NCBI GenBank assembly: GCA_903829325.1
Contig: CAIKPM010000026.1
Coordinates: 1 to 35,515 of the forward strand
Source: an uncultured bacterium
GTDB lineage: Bacteria; Vulcanimicrobiota; Vulcanimicrobiia; Vulcanimicrobiales; Vulcanimicrobiaceae
Direction: 5' to 3'
DNA: 35,515 nt
Shown: positions 16,576 through 24,735 of the stretch, one piece after another
How positions within the stretch are numbered: position 1 is the stretch's first letter
Layout of the letters: the number at the start of each line of letters is the position of its first letter
Notes under the pieces: generated by a model
What the model saw: only the letters and a program-made list of their open reading frames with translations
Database searches by the model: none
Told to the model about the DNA's origin: nothing
Program-made: the position numbers and the translations under genes

Positions 16576-17130
16576 CTACTGGGGATTCGCTAAGTAAGGG
16601 AACGCGCCACTTGCACTCGCCGTTAAGGCCGCACTCGGATGCAGGTTGTCACTCACCATACACGGCTGAGTGACCGTTTCGCCAGCAAATTCATTGCCGT
16701 ACGCCGCATTCAAATCAGCGGACATCGCGTCGTCGGTGAGCGCTCTGCCACCAAACGTACTGCTCCCAGTCTCGAGACCGAGGTACTGAGCGGGAGCTGA
16801 GCTAGACGGATTTAGGGCCAGCTCGTCGAGCGCAAGAGGGGACACGGCAGTCGTCGACATCTGCTCTGCAGCCGCTAGAAAACTCGTGATGTCTTGCCGC
16901 AAGACAGGATCATTCGAGGGGATCGCACGATTAGAGCTGCTGTGGTCAGCAAACGTCTCAAAGAGCTCCTTGACTCCGGGCCGTCCAACGCGATCGACTT
17001 GTAAATAAATGTTGGCCTGGGGCGATGTCGGCACGTTGTTCGACTGGCTGGAACACCCAGCGACGAACATGAGCGTTGCAGCCACAAGAAAAGCACGCAT
17101 CGTACGTGACTGCTGATTCAAGCGTTGCAT
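16576..17130 (-). CDS. Lipoprotein resembling the C-terminal part of DUF4331
   Basis: This 184-residue protein has a lipoprotein signal: a basic start (MQRLNQQSRTMR), a hydrophobic core and the lipobox FVAGC. ATG 17130 with GGAG six bases upstream sets the start. The mature region contains YLQVDRVGRPGVKELFETF, NDPVLRQDITSFL and FGGRALTDDAMSADLNAA. This is the order of motifs seen at the C-terminal end of longer DUF4331 proteins (QVDRMGRPxVN ... GRxLTDDVxDxxL). It starts one base after the stop of the DUF4331 gene upstream, so the two products probably act together. Function unknown. Confidence 0.65.
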   Translation of the reverse strand: MQRLNQQSRTMRAFLVAATLMFVAGCSSQSNNVPTSPQANIYLQVDRVGRPGVKELFETFADHSSSNRAIPSNDPVLRQDITSFLAAAEQMSTTAVSPLALDELALNPSSSAPAQYLGLETGSSTFGGRALTDDAMSADLNAAYGNEFAGETVTQPCMVSDNLHPSAALTASASGAFPYLANPQ

Positions 17131-17131
17131 C

Positions 17132-17962
17132 CTATACTCCACTCACCGTGCTGGTTGTCGCCCAAATATGCACCGAAGAATCTACGGTAGCCGTGAAGCC
17201 CGTCGGTACCTGCGCGAGGGCGGATTTAGGCAATTCCACCACCAGCGATAAAACATTGTATTTTCCTGAAGAGAAAAAATCCACTGCGGGCGTCGTGTCA
17301 CACGCATTCGCAGCAGTCGCAAAACCCCGGAACGTCGCCGGAACCGGCGCGGGAACAGGCACGAGCGAATCTACTTGGTGGTTCTGATAATTACGGTCAG
17401 GAAACAACGTGTAGAAACGCGCGAGATCAAAATAATCGGGGTCAGCCCGCGGCCCAGCAAACACCTTCACGGGCACACCCGGATTACCAGCAGCATCAGC
17501 CACCGTCAAAGTCGTCACTTTATTGTAGGGCACAACCGCTGACGCCGTACTCACAACCACGGTAGAAACCGTGGGCTGATTCGCGTTCGGAGCACTCGGA
17601 CCATACATCGTTAAGGTTTGGCCAGTCCCGCTGGTATTAGCGGCAAACTGAATCACCGTATCCGCGGGACCACTGGCAGTATGAGCAATCTGGAATTGGT
17701 AGAGCACCGTAGGATCAAATGCCGTGCTCGGCCCTTGGCCCGAAGGAATCAGCGGATTTGTATTCATGACCAACACGACGTTATTCGCATTATCGGGCGC
17801 CGGGAAGGCGTAAACATCGGTGATGTCCGCAGCTGGGTGGTTGACCAACACTTGCGTATCCTGCAAATCAGTACTGCGCGCCGCATGCGGCGTGGTCAAC
17901 AACAAAGCGGTCGCAAAAAGCGAACAGGAAACAACGGTACCTAAGGCGCGGGTCAACTGCAT
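17132..17962 (-). CDS. DUF4331 protein, N-terminal part, secreted
   Basis: This 276-residue protein has a signal peptide (VVSCSLFATALLLTTPHAA). The mature part carries DUF4331 motifs: PAADITDVYAFPAPDNANNV, VLVMNTNPLIPSGQGP, VKVFAGPRADPDYFDLARF and YNVLSLVVELPKSAL. The family is of unknown function, secreted and common in several diderm phyla. Full-length members are longer and continue with motifs that here sit in the next gene. AGGAG upstream of ATG 17962 is at a slightly long distance. Only two cysteines are visible, one in the signal region. Confidence 0.75.
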   Translation of the reverse strand: MQLTRALGTVVSCSLFATALLLTTPHAARSTDLQDTQVLVNHPAADITDVYAFPAPDNANNVVLVMNTNPLIPSGQGPSTAFDPTVLYQFQIAHTASGPADTVIQFAANTSGTGQTLTMYGPSAPNANQPTVSTVVVSTASAVVPYNKVTTLTVADAAGNPGVPVKVFAGPRADPDYFDLARFYTLFPDRNYQNHQVDSLVPVPAPVPATFRGFATAANACDTTPAVDFFSSGKYNVLSLVVELPKSALAQVPTGFTATVDSSVHIWATTSTVSGV

Positions 17963-18042
17963 AGAGCTCGGACTCTCCTCAAAGATGTATCGGCCGGCTG
18001 CGTTCGGCCTCTCGAATCAAGAGACCCTCTCCCGTGTTTGGG

Positions 18043-18645
18043 TCAAGGATTCTCAAACGTATCGCTTTGCGCAGCATGCGCTGGATTCACCACGCTCGAG
18101 ATGACATGGTCGCGCCAACATCCATTGACGAAAAGATAATCCTTAGCGTAGCCCTCAACGGTGAAGCCCAAGCGCCGCATCAAACGCATACTGCGAAGAT
18201 TGCTCGGCATATAGGTTGCGTTGATCCGATGCACCTGAAGCTCACCGAAGAGATACTCCATCATCGCGCGCGCGGCTTCGGTCATATAGCCTTTGCCCTC
18301 GGCAGCAGCATCGAGATTACACCCAAACGAGCACGACATTAACGCCCCACCGATCATCTGTGTGTAATGAATAAAGCCAATAATCGGCCCCCTGAGATCA
18401 TCCTTGCGGCGTAAAACAACCCGCACCGCCTGACCTCGCTCGAACTCCTCACGGTACGAAGGCAAAACCGTCTGCCAAAATTCTCGTGTATAAATATGTT
18501 CGCCGTGATCCGGCTCCCAAAAATGAAAAAAATCCCGATTACGCTCGTAAAACGAACGCACGCGCTCAGCATCAGGCAATGTGGGCATTTCGATCAGCAG
18601 ACGCGCCGACTCAAGCCGAGGGATCGGCGGAAGAGGCGCGTTCAT
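18043..18645 (-). CDS. GNAT-family N-acetyltransferase, RimJ/RimL-like
   Basis: This 200-residue protein has the RimJ/RimL pattern: an opening ESARLLIEMPTLPDAERVRS, a strand PIIGFIHYTQ, the acetyl-CoA-binding segment DAAAEGKGYMTEAARAMMEY (motif A, with the GKGYMTEA turn), HRINATYMPSNLRSMRLMRR and LGFTVEGYAKDYLFVNG. The substrate is unknown; family members acetylate ribosomal proteins or small molecules. The ATG overlaps the stop of the preceding gene, so it is the last of a three-gene operon. Confidence 0.88.
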   Translation of the reverse strand: MNAPLPPIPRLESARLLIEMPTLPDAERVRSFYERNRDFFHFWEPDHGEHIYTREFWQTVLPSYREEFERGQAVRVVLRRKDDLRGPIIGFIHYTQMIGGALMSCSFGCNLDAAAEGKGYMTEAARAMMEYLFGELQVHRINATYMPSNLRSMRLMRRLGFTVEGYAKDYLFVNGCWRDHVISSVVNPAHAAQSDTFENP

Positions 18646-19607
18646 CGCCGCCGCAACCGGACGAAGAATTCACGTGCGATTTCCACCGCGGCTCGCTTCG
18701 TATCCGCGTAAATTTCAGCAACCTGTCCACTACTCATGTGGCGGCCTGTACGATAGTAAAAAGCAACTCCCTCGCCAACAACCACCGTCCCGGCATACGC
18801 GATCGCCGCTTTAATAGCCAAGCCCGCCATTGGCACAAAGCCAGAGAGTTCGCGCGAAAGTGCGCGCCAACCGAACCCACCGCCGACAATCGGCAACAAT
18901 TCCCACACCGTGGCCAACTCGGGATCACGCCGGTACGCTCCACCAATTTTCAACGCGAGATTCATCTGGATCGCACTGATTGCTACTAAATCGCTCGCCG
19001 ACGAAACCAAGAAGCCCAGAATGGGGACTTGATCAACCAATGCACTCGCGGCAGAGACCTTCATTGCCGAACGCGCCGCATCACGCGTAAGTAATGCGCA
19101 AATAGCCTCGCGCAACACCGGGTAGCGCTGCGCAACCGGCACCGCAACGGCTTTTACGGCCTCAGCGACATACGGGAAAGCACGCACTTTGAGGGCGTCT
19201 AACTCAAGGTTCGGGACAATAAGCCGCTCAACCCGACCGGCCGCCGGCGTAGCAAGCGGAGCCGGCGCAGCTTGGTTCTCAGGATCAACCACCAAAGCTA
19301 AAATTGGCACCCGAAAATGGGTGAGCTCCGTGAGTGGCAGCTGTTCATCCCCACGGCGTCCCAAGAACACAATCAGCTTGATGTCATCGCCCGCCCACGT
19401 TTCCCGGCGGTGCGGCGCAATCGTTTCGAGGAGCGCTGCTGCATCATCGCTAGGTTCGTGACCCTGTTCAGCGCGCAGCAAAAGCGCGCGCATTTCCACG
19501 ATCAGAGCAGGATCACCGCACAGCAGCAAGCGGAACGGGCGCTTGAGATCACTCCGCAAAGTGGCGATGTGCGTCGTGAGCATCGTTTGCGTGCTGAACA
19601 TTGTCAC
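18642..19607 (-). CDS. DUF697-like membrane protein
   Basis: This 321-residue protein has an N-terminal domain (about residues 20-150) with a GTPase-like alternating pattern (FRLLLCGDPALIVEMRALLL, DDIKLIVFLGRR, VPILALVVDPEN) but no intact P-loop. The C-terminal half is helical and hydrophobic (VPILGFLVSSASDLVAISAI, then QMNLALKIGGAY). This is the DUF697/YcjF-type pattern. The GTG start overlaps the protease stop (GTGA); ATG 19601 is an alternative. The degenerate P-loop suggests a pseudo-GTPase or GTPase partner rather than an enzyme. Confidence 0.65.
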   Translation of the reverse strand: MTMFSTQTMLTTHIATLRSDLKRPFRLLLCGDPALIVEMRALLLRAEQGHEPSDDAAALLETIAPHRRETWAGDDIKLIVFLGRRGDEQLPLTELTHFRVPILALVVDPENQAAPAPLATPAAGRVERLIVPNLELDALKVRAFPYVAEAVKAVAVPVAQRYPVLREAICALLTRDAARSAMKVSAASALVDQVPILGFLVSSASDLVAISAIQMNLALKIGGAYRRDPELATVWELLPIVGGGFGWRALSRELSGFVPMAGLAIKAAIAYAGTVVVGEGVAFYYRTGRHMSSGQVAEIYADTKRAAVEIAREFFVRLRRR

Positions 19608-21511
19608 TCTGCTTTCGGCAATGTATCGGTATAGTCCAGGTAGATGAGGCCGAGAAAAATCTCCAGCGTCAAGGGATCAGGCGAGCGTTTATCCGCGGCC
19701 ACAATCGTTGCCGCCGCCAACGCACCCGCCGTCAAGGACTGTTGCCCTGAATGCAGGGCGGGAGGCTCGATTCCGCAACGCAAGGCCAACGCGTGTCGAA
19801 AAGCTGCTGCACTCGCCGGCGTCGCATCGACCCCAAGCAGCGTCAGTTTCGTTTCGAGCACAAGCGCCCGCGCCTGATTATAGGCATCGGCGGCGGCCTG
19901 GGCGCGGGCGAAGGCCGCGTCGAGTTCTGCCAATGCCACGCGCTGCTCCCGACGCGTCGTTTGACCCATTTTGGCACGTTGCAAGAGACTGCTCAACACA
20001 TCTAGCCCGTGATTCAAGACTGGCACCGCGACGCTGACTTGGTTCACCGCCGCCTGCAACGAGGTATCCGCTTGTGTGAGGGTCGCGAGCAGGGTCGGAA
20101 TAGGCGGTAACGCCACCAGTGCGGCACGCTGGGTCATGTTGCCGGATAGGTCGTCAGCAATTTCTTGCATGCTCCCGCCTATATCATCGAAGACACCGCT
20201 CTCGTGACCAGGCGCCAAACTACCGACGCCATCAACCACGGTGGCCAGGCGCTCGACGCTCGCATTCACGCGCCGGCCCAACTGCTCTAGCGCTCGAGCA
20301 AACGAGTCGTTGGCATCCTCGGCTTGCGATGCGTCTGGCAAGCCGGCGGTCACTTGCGATAACTCGTTCAGACGCGCCGTGAGCGAAGCCAAGCGCAGTC
20401 GATCGGTCTGCAATCCCACAAGCGTTTGATCGGCGCTCTTTTGCAACGAACGCCGCCCTCGCACAACCTGCCCCCGCCAATCGGCCAGCGTAGCAGGCGA
20501 AGCCACGGAGCGCGGCAGCGGTGCAAAGGGCAGCACGCGTAGCTGGGCGCTAGCCTCGAGCTGGGTCGCACGGTCGCCATCCCGCTCTGCCGCAGCAAAG
20601 CTCTGACGCGCACGGTTCGGCAAGCCTAAAGCCAACTGCATTTCTCCCAAGCCAAGCCAGGCACTGCCAGCGTGCGGCAAGGCGAGCAGCACCCGTTGGA
20701 ATTGCGCGGCGGCTACCGCATAACGAGCGGTTTGCGCATCGTGCCAGGCATCGGCCAGCAGTCGCGCCGGATCACGTTTCTGCGCATCGAGTTCCGGATA
20801 AGTCGCTAAGCGTCGCAAGCGCTGCGGGACGCCTGGGTGATCGGCAAGGTACCCCGCGACCTCGCTATCATTCCCAGCGTTGCCCAGACGTTGGAGAAAT
20901 GAAAGCATCGCATCCGGGTCATACCCTGCTCGCTTCATTATATTCAAGCCGTATTGATCGGCCTGGTATTCGTCGGTGCGAGATGCGTGAGCCATCAGGC
21001 TCTCTTGCGCAAAACTTCCCGCACCCAAGGTAGCGGGCACGAGCAGCGCCGCCACGCCAAAAAGCAAGGAGAGAATCTCACTGCGCTGCCGCAAGGCCAA
21101 GGGGTGACGATGCTCGTTATGACCGATTTCATGCCCGAGGATACCAGCGAGCTCGTCATCAGAGCTCACAAAATCAAGCGCACCTTCATTGATGTAGACA
21201 GCGCCGCCCCCAATCGTGAACGCGTTGACCGCGTTCTCATCGAGAATTTTGACCGTATAAGGGAGATCTTTGCGAGCAACCAAGGGCCATTCGCGGGCCG
21301 CAACACGCTGCACCCAGGCATTGAGCAAAGGATCATCAACCGTGCCTTGCTCTGCGACGATTTCGCGGTCAACTGCGCGCGCTTGAGCTACTTCGGCAGC
21401 GGTTGAACGCGCCGACACAGGTCCGCTGGCCAAGAGCACGAGACTCACACACACGAGGGCGACGAGTGCGCGCACTCCACATCGAGAAAAAAACATCGCT
21501 CCTTTATCCAT
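19604..21511 (-). CDS. M48-family metalloprotease with TPR-like region and long helical C-terminus
   Basis: This 635-residue exported protein has a signal peptide (ALVALVCVSLVLLASGPVSA). The catalytic domain has NAFTIGGGAVYINEGAL, the zinc motif H127-E128-x-x-H131 (HEIGHNEHRH) and the third ligand in TDEYQADQYGLNIMK. This is the BepA/YfgC type of periplasmic protease, which handles outer-membrane proteins. After it come TPR-like repeats (YAVAAAQFQRVLLALP, SAWLGLGEMQLALGLP) and about 280 residues of helical sequence without known motifs. That helical tail makes it longer than BepA (about 490). ATG 21511 has no clear ribosome binding site; ATG 21496 is possible. Divergent from minC. Confidence 0.85.
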   Translation of the reverse strand: MDKGAMFFSRCGVRALVALVCVSLVLLASGPVSARSTAAEVAQARAVDREIVAEQGTVDDPLLNAWVQRVAAREWPLVARKDLPYTVKILDENAVNAFTIGGGAVYINEGALDFVSSDDELAGILGHEIGHNEHRHPLALRQRSEILSLLFGVAALLVPATLGAGSFAQESLMAHASRTDEYQADQYGLNIMKRAGYDPDAMLSFLQRLGNAGNDSEVAGYLADHPGVPQRLRRLATYPELDAQKRDPARLLADAWHDAQTARYAVAAAQFQRVLLALPHAGSAWLGLGEMQLALGLPNRARQSFAAAERDGDRATQLEASAQLRVLPFAPLPRSVASPATLADWRGQVVRGRRSLQKSADQTLVGLQTDRLRLASLTARLNELSQVTAGLPDASQAEDANDSFARALEQLGRRVNASVERLATVVDGVGSLAPGHESGVFDDIGGSMQEIADDLSGNMTQRAALVALPPIPTLLATLTQADTSLQAAVNQVSVAVPVLNHGLDVLSSLLQRAKMGQTTRREQRVALAELDAAFARAQAAADAYNQARALVLETKLTLLGVDATPASAAAFRHALALRCGIEPPALHSGQQSLTAGALAAATIVAADKRSPDPLTLEIFLGLIYLDYTDTLPKAE

Positions 21512-21577
21512 CTGTCATTGTGAAAGCAGACAAATTGGCAGGGAGCTTGCCGAAGCATGTTGCAAGGGCCTCCGCAT

Positions 21578-22363
21578 ATGACTTTGCTCCGTGGTACGTC
21601 ACAAGGACTCCAGATCACGATGGCAGCCGGTGAGTTCAGCGATTCGCTCGCCGAGCTAACCGCCACCCTGCAAGCGCAACCCGATTTTTATCGGGGTAGC
21701 GTTGCACGTCTCATCTTCCGCTCAACGGCGCCTGATCAGGAAGGGTTCCAAAAAATCAACGAAGCGCTACAAGATGCGGGAATTTCGCTTGAAGGCATGC
21801 TTGGAGATCAGTCTGTCGAACAGCTAGCCCGGGAACTCGACATGGACTATCTGGGCGCTGCGCCACCGGTCAATATTGAGGACCTGCAAAAACGACGCGG
21901 GACGCGCCTTGAACGCACGGAGCTTTCAGATAGCGCTCGCTCGCTTACTGCTGATTTTGCCGGAGCTCGCTCCGATCTCGCAGCCCGGAGAACCACCGCC
22001 GTTTCACCTCCCACACAAACTGCAACCCTGTACTACCGCGGCACCGTACGTAGTGGACAAGTCTTACGCCAACTCGGAAATATCGTCGTCGTCGGTGATG
22101 TCAATCCTGGCGCCGAGCTGATTGCCAGTGGCGATATCGTCGTCGTCGGCACGTTGCGTGGTCAAGCCCACGCCGGGGCCCAGGGCGATACGACTGCACG
22201 AGTCATCGCCCTTGATCTCTCTCCTACCCAACTCCGCATCGCAACCTTCATTGCCGCAGGCGAACACAAAACGATGCGCACCAAATCCTGCGACGGCGGC
22301 GAAGAAGCCCGAATCGAAGAAAATCGAATTATTGTTGTGCCCATAGTAAGGGGAGGATCATGA
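21578..22363 (+). CDS. minC: Septum site-determining protein MinC
   Basis: MinC inhibits FtsZ assembly away from midcell and is recruited to the membrane by MinD. The N-terminal domain (about residues 1-95) carries the FtsZ-facing fold. A variable linker rich in Ala, Ser and Arg follows. The C-terminal right-handed beta-helix (about residues 140-245) has the characteristic YRGTVRSGQVLRQLGNIVV, VGDVNPGAELIASGDIVVVG and LRGQAHAGAQGD turns. ATG 21557 also lies in frame; I prefer 21578 because homologues start at the RGTSQGLQI strand. Its stop overlaps minD as ATGA. Confidence 0.93.
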   Translation: MTLLRGTSQGLQITMAAGEFSDSLAELTATLQAQPDFYRGSVARLIFRSTAPDQEGFQKINEALQDAGISLEGMLGDQSVEQLARELDMDYLGAAPPVNIEDLQKRRGTRLERTELSDSARSLTADFAGARSDLAARRTTAVSPPTQTATLYYRGTVRSGQVLRQLGNIVVVGDVNPGAELIASGDIVVVGTLRGQAHAGAQGDTTARVIALDLSPTQLRIATFIAAGEHKTMRTKSCDGGEEARIEENRIIVVPIVRGGS

Positions 22364-23148
22364 GCGGTCGACGCATCGTCGTCACATCAGGCAAAGGCGG
22401 CGTTGGAAAAACAACGACCACCGCAAATCTTGGCGCGGCTCTGGCCAAACGAGGCCGAAAAGTCGCCTTGGTCGATGCCGATATCGGGTTGCGAAACCTT
22501 GATCTCGTGCTCGGCGTTGAAAAGCGCATTGTTTTCGACCTGATCGAAGTAGTCGAAGGTCGCTGCCAGTTGCGGCAAGCATTGATCCGCGACAAGCGCA
22601 TCGAGAATCTGTGGATTCTCCCGGCAGCGCAAACCCGCGATAAAGACTCGATTACGGAGGCCCAGTTTTTACGCCTCACAACCGACCTAGCTGAATTTCA
22701 CGATTTTGTCATCATCGATTGCCCAGCCGGCATCGAGCATGGTTTTCGCAACGCCGTAGCCGGCAGCCAAGAAGCAATCGTTGTCACCACCCCGGAAGTC
22801 AGCGCGATTCGCGATGCCGATCGAGTCATCGGCAAAATCCATGAGCGGAAATTACCGATGCGACTGGTCATCAACCGCATCCGTCCCGACATGGTTAAGT
22901 CCGGCGAAATGATGTCAGTCGAAGACGTCTGCGAGATTCTCTCGGCTGAATTGCTCGGCATTGTCCCCGACGACGAGGAAGTTATCGATACAACCAATCG
23001 CGGCGAGCCAATAGTGCTCGACTCCACGAAGCGACTCGCAGCCATTTATGACAAGATGGCCCGTCGCCTCGAAGGTGAAATCGTCGAATTCACCCGATTA
23101 GATGAACCCAGCTTACTCAATCGGCTTCTCGCTGGTTGGAGAGGATAG
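22360..23148 (+). CDS. minD: Septum site-determining ATPase MinD (first copy)
   Basis: This 262-residue deviant-Walker-A ATPase binds the membrane as an ATP dimer and recruits MinC. The P-loop is TSGKGGVGKTTTTANLG. The switch motifs are VALVDADIGLRNLDLVLG and FVIIDCPAGIEHGFRNAV. The region VTTPEVSAIRDADRVIG and the LVINRIRPDM strand are family features. The C-terminus RLDEPSLLNRLLAGWRG is a short amphipathic membrane-targeting helix. A strong AGGGGAGG ribosome binding site precedes ATG 22360. It is the shorter of the two MinD proteins encoded in tandem. Confidence 0.94.
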   Translation: MSGRRIVVTSGKGGVGKTTTTANLGAALAKRGRKVALVDADIGLRNLDLVLGVEKRIVFDLIEVVEGRCQLRQALIRDKRIENLWILPAAQTRDKDSITEAQFLRLTTDLAEFHDFVIIDCPAGIEHGFRNAVAGSQEAIVVTTPEVSAIRDADRVIGKIHERKLPMRLVINRIRPDMVKSGEMMSVEDVCEILSAELLGIVPDDEEVIDTTNRGEPIVLDSTKRLAAIYDKMARRLEGEIVEFTRLDEPSLLNRLLAGWRG

Positions 23149-23150
23149 CG

Positions 23151-23999
23151 ATGTACGACGCACAGCCAGAACCGCAACCAGCCGCCGCTCAGCCACCGCC
23201 AAAACCTGCCACCCATCGCGGTCATGCGATCGTCATTACCTCAGGAAAAGGTGGCGTTGGCAAAACCACGACGACCGCTAATGTTGGCGCCGCACTGGCC
23301 GCCCGTGGTGCGAAAGTCGCGCTAGTTGACGCCGATGTTGGCTTACGCAATCTTGACATCGTGCTCGGACTCGAAAGCCGCGTGCGCTATCATTTGCTGG
23401 ATGTGATTGAAGGCAAAGTTAGCCTTGAAGATGCGCTCATTCGCGACAAACGCTCGCCCACGATGAGCTTGCTCGCAGCCTCGCAGACCCGCGAAAAAGA
23501 CGACGTCGACACCGAAAAAATGCGTGCCCTAATCGAGCAGCTGCGCGATCATTTCGACTGGGTCCTGATCGATTGCCCCGCCGGAATCGAAGCCGGCTTT
23601 CGCAATGCCGTGGTCGGTGCCCAATCAGCGATTGTCGTGTGTACCCCCGAAGTGTCGTCGGTACGCGATGCTGACCGCGTTGTCGGACTTCTTCCTCACT
23701 CGTTAGAGCCAAAATTGATCGTCAATCGCCTACGGCCGCACCTCGTCCGTCGCGGCAAGATGCTCTCGGTCGAAGATGTGAACGCGATTCTGCGGCTTCC
23801 CCTCCTTGGGATCGTCGCGGACGAGCCCGAAGTCGTCATGGCAACCAACCGTGGTGAACCAATCGCCCTCGACCCACGCTCGCAAACCGGTGCCTCGTAT
23901 CGCTCAATAGCGGCGCGCATCGTCGGCGAAAATGTGCCGGTTGAACGGCCCAAAACTGGCTTTTTTGCGCGGCTTAGCGCGCTTTTTGGAGGACGATAA
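23151..23999 (+). CDS. Second MinD paralogue with proline-rich N-terminal extension
   Basis: This 282-residue protein is clearly MinD-family: SGKGGVGKTTTTANVGAALA, VALVDADVGLRNLDIVLGLE, WVLIDCPAGIEAGFRNAV and an amphipathic end (KTGFFARLSALFGG). Compared with the first copy it has about 25 extra N-terminal residues rich in Pro, Gln and Ala (DAQPEPQPAAAQPPPKPATH). All ATPase residues are present. The two differ at many positions, so the duplication is old. ATG 23151 is preceded by GGAGAGG and lies two bases after the first copy's stop; a TTG at 23136 is in frame but less likely. It could pair with the first MinD or have a separate role. Confidence 0.9.
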   Translation: MYDAQPEPQPAAAQPPPKPATHRGHAIVITSGKGGVGKTTTTANVGAALAARGAKVALVDADVGLRNLDIVLGLESRVRYHLLDVIEGKVSLEDALIRDKRSPTMSLLAASQTREKDDVDTEKMRALIEQLRDHFDWVLIDCPAGIEAGFRNAVVGAQSAIVVCTPEVSSVRDADRVVGLLPHSLEPKLIVNRLRPHLVRRGKMLSVEDVNAILRLPLLGIVADEPEVVMATNRGEPIALDPRSQTGASYRSIAARIVGENVPVERPKTGFFARLSALFGGR

Positions 24000-24490
24000 T
24001 GTTCGATCTTTTCTCTCGCCTCTTTAAACGTGACGGCTCAAGCGCAACCGCAAAAGAGCGTCTCCGCCTCGTCTTACTCTCCGACCATCTCTCCCTCTCA
24101 CCAGACACCGTTGAGGCCCTCAAGCGGGATCTCATCGCCGTCATTTCTCGCTACGTGAAGGTCGATGTCGGTTTATGCGATGTCAGCTTCGAGCAACAAG
24201 CTGCCACCGTTGCGATGCATGCCAATATTCCGATTCTCGGCATGCAGAATGAGCGTCCAGCGGTTGCTCCGCCAACCTACGCCAAGGGGGAACCACGGCG
24301 CAATCAAGCGAGCATCCACAGCTCCACCGGCGAGCGACCCTACCTTGACGATTTGAAAGTCACCACCCCAGCTGCGACGATGACTGAGGCGGACGTCGCT
24401 CATGTCGATGCGGCTACGAATGAAGCCTTGAATTCGTCTGAACACAGCGCACCGATCACCAAGCCAAACGCGCCTAGCAGCGCAAATTAG
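23999..24490 (+). CDS. minE: Cell-division topological specificity factor MinE with long C-terminal tail
   Basis: The first about 80 residues match MinE: MFDLFSRLFKRDGSSATAKE, RLRLVLLSDHLSLSPDTVEA and RDLIAVISRYVKVDVGL. MinE stimulates MinD ATPase and drives its movement on the membrane. The start overlaps the previous stop by one base (TAATG) with GGAGG just upstream. The protein is 163 residues, almost twice the usual length. The extra part (about 85 onwards) is rich in Ala, Thr, Ser, Pro and acidic residues and probably disordered. Its stop codon lies inside the loop of the hairpin at 24472-24503. Confidence 0.9.
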   Translation: MFDLFSRLFKRDGSSATAKERLRLVLLSDHLSLSPDTVEALKRDLIAVISRYVKVDVGLCDVSFEQQAATVAMHANIPILGMQNERPAVAPPTYAKGEPRRNQASIHSSTGERPYLDDLKVTTPAATMTEADVAHVDAATNEALNSSEHSAPITKPNAPSSAN

Positions 24491-24503
24491 ACCGCTGCTA
24501 GGC
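24472..24503 (+). terminator. Hairpin at the end of minE
   Basis: GCCTAGCAGCG (24472-24482) pairs perfectly with CGCTGCTAGGC (24493-24503) around a 10-base loop that holds the minE stop. There is no T-run after it, so it could be a processing or stability element rather than a classical terminator. Confidence 0.5.
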
Positions 24504-24576
24504 CCCTCGACCTAGGGTAGCGCCAAAGGAGCGCCACTGCGATTAAGGGAAGAGCGCCCTCCAGCCGATGGATGAA

Positions 24577-24656
24577 GCAGATCCTTACGTGTGAGGCCAT
24601 ACAGGCCCGCCGTTGATCTGCTGCCAAGTGGCAAAATTTTTTTGTAACCGTTTTTT
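24577..24656 (+). promoter_or_regulatory. Structured U-rich leader of the RNase E/G gene
   Basis: GCAGATC (24577-24583) can pair with GATCTGC (24615-24621), enclosing two smaller stems (CTTAC/GTGAG and GGCC/GGCC). This gives a three-way-junction shape. A weak TGCCA/TGGCA hairpin (24622-24633) and T-runs at 24637-24643 and 24651-24656 follow. RNase E messages in E. coli and cyanobacteria are autoregulated through structured or U-rich leaders; a similar role here is inferred. Confidence 0.4.
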
Positions 24657-24735
24657 GCACGTACATTGCGTGTGGCCCGGTGGACCTTCCGTCCCGGCCC
24701 CCGTCGAAAAACGGATTTTCGGGAAAGGTAGCCCG

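Noticed and set aside
18000-18042. Terminator after the GNAT gene
   Set aside because: Only a four-pair CTCT/AGAG stem without T-run is present, too weak to call.
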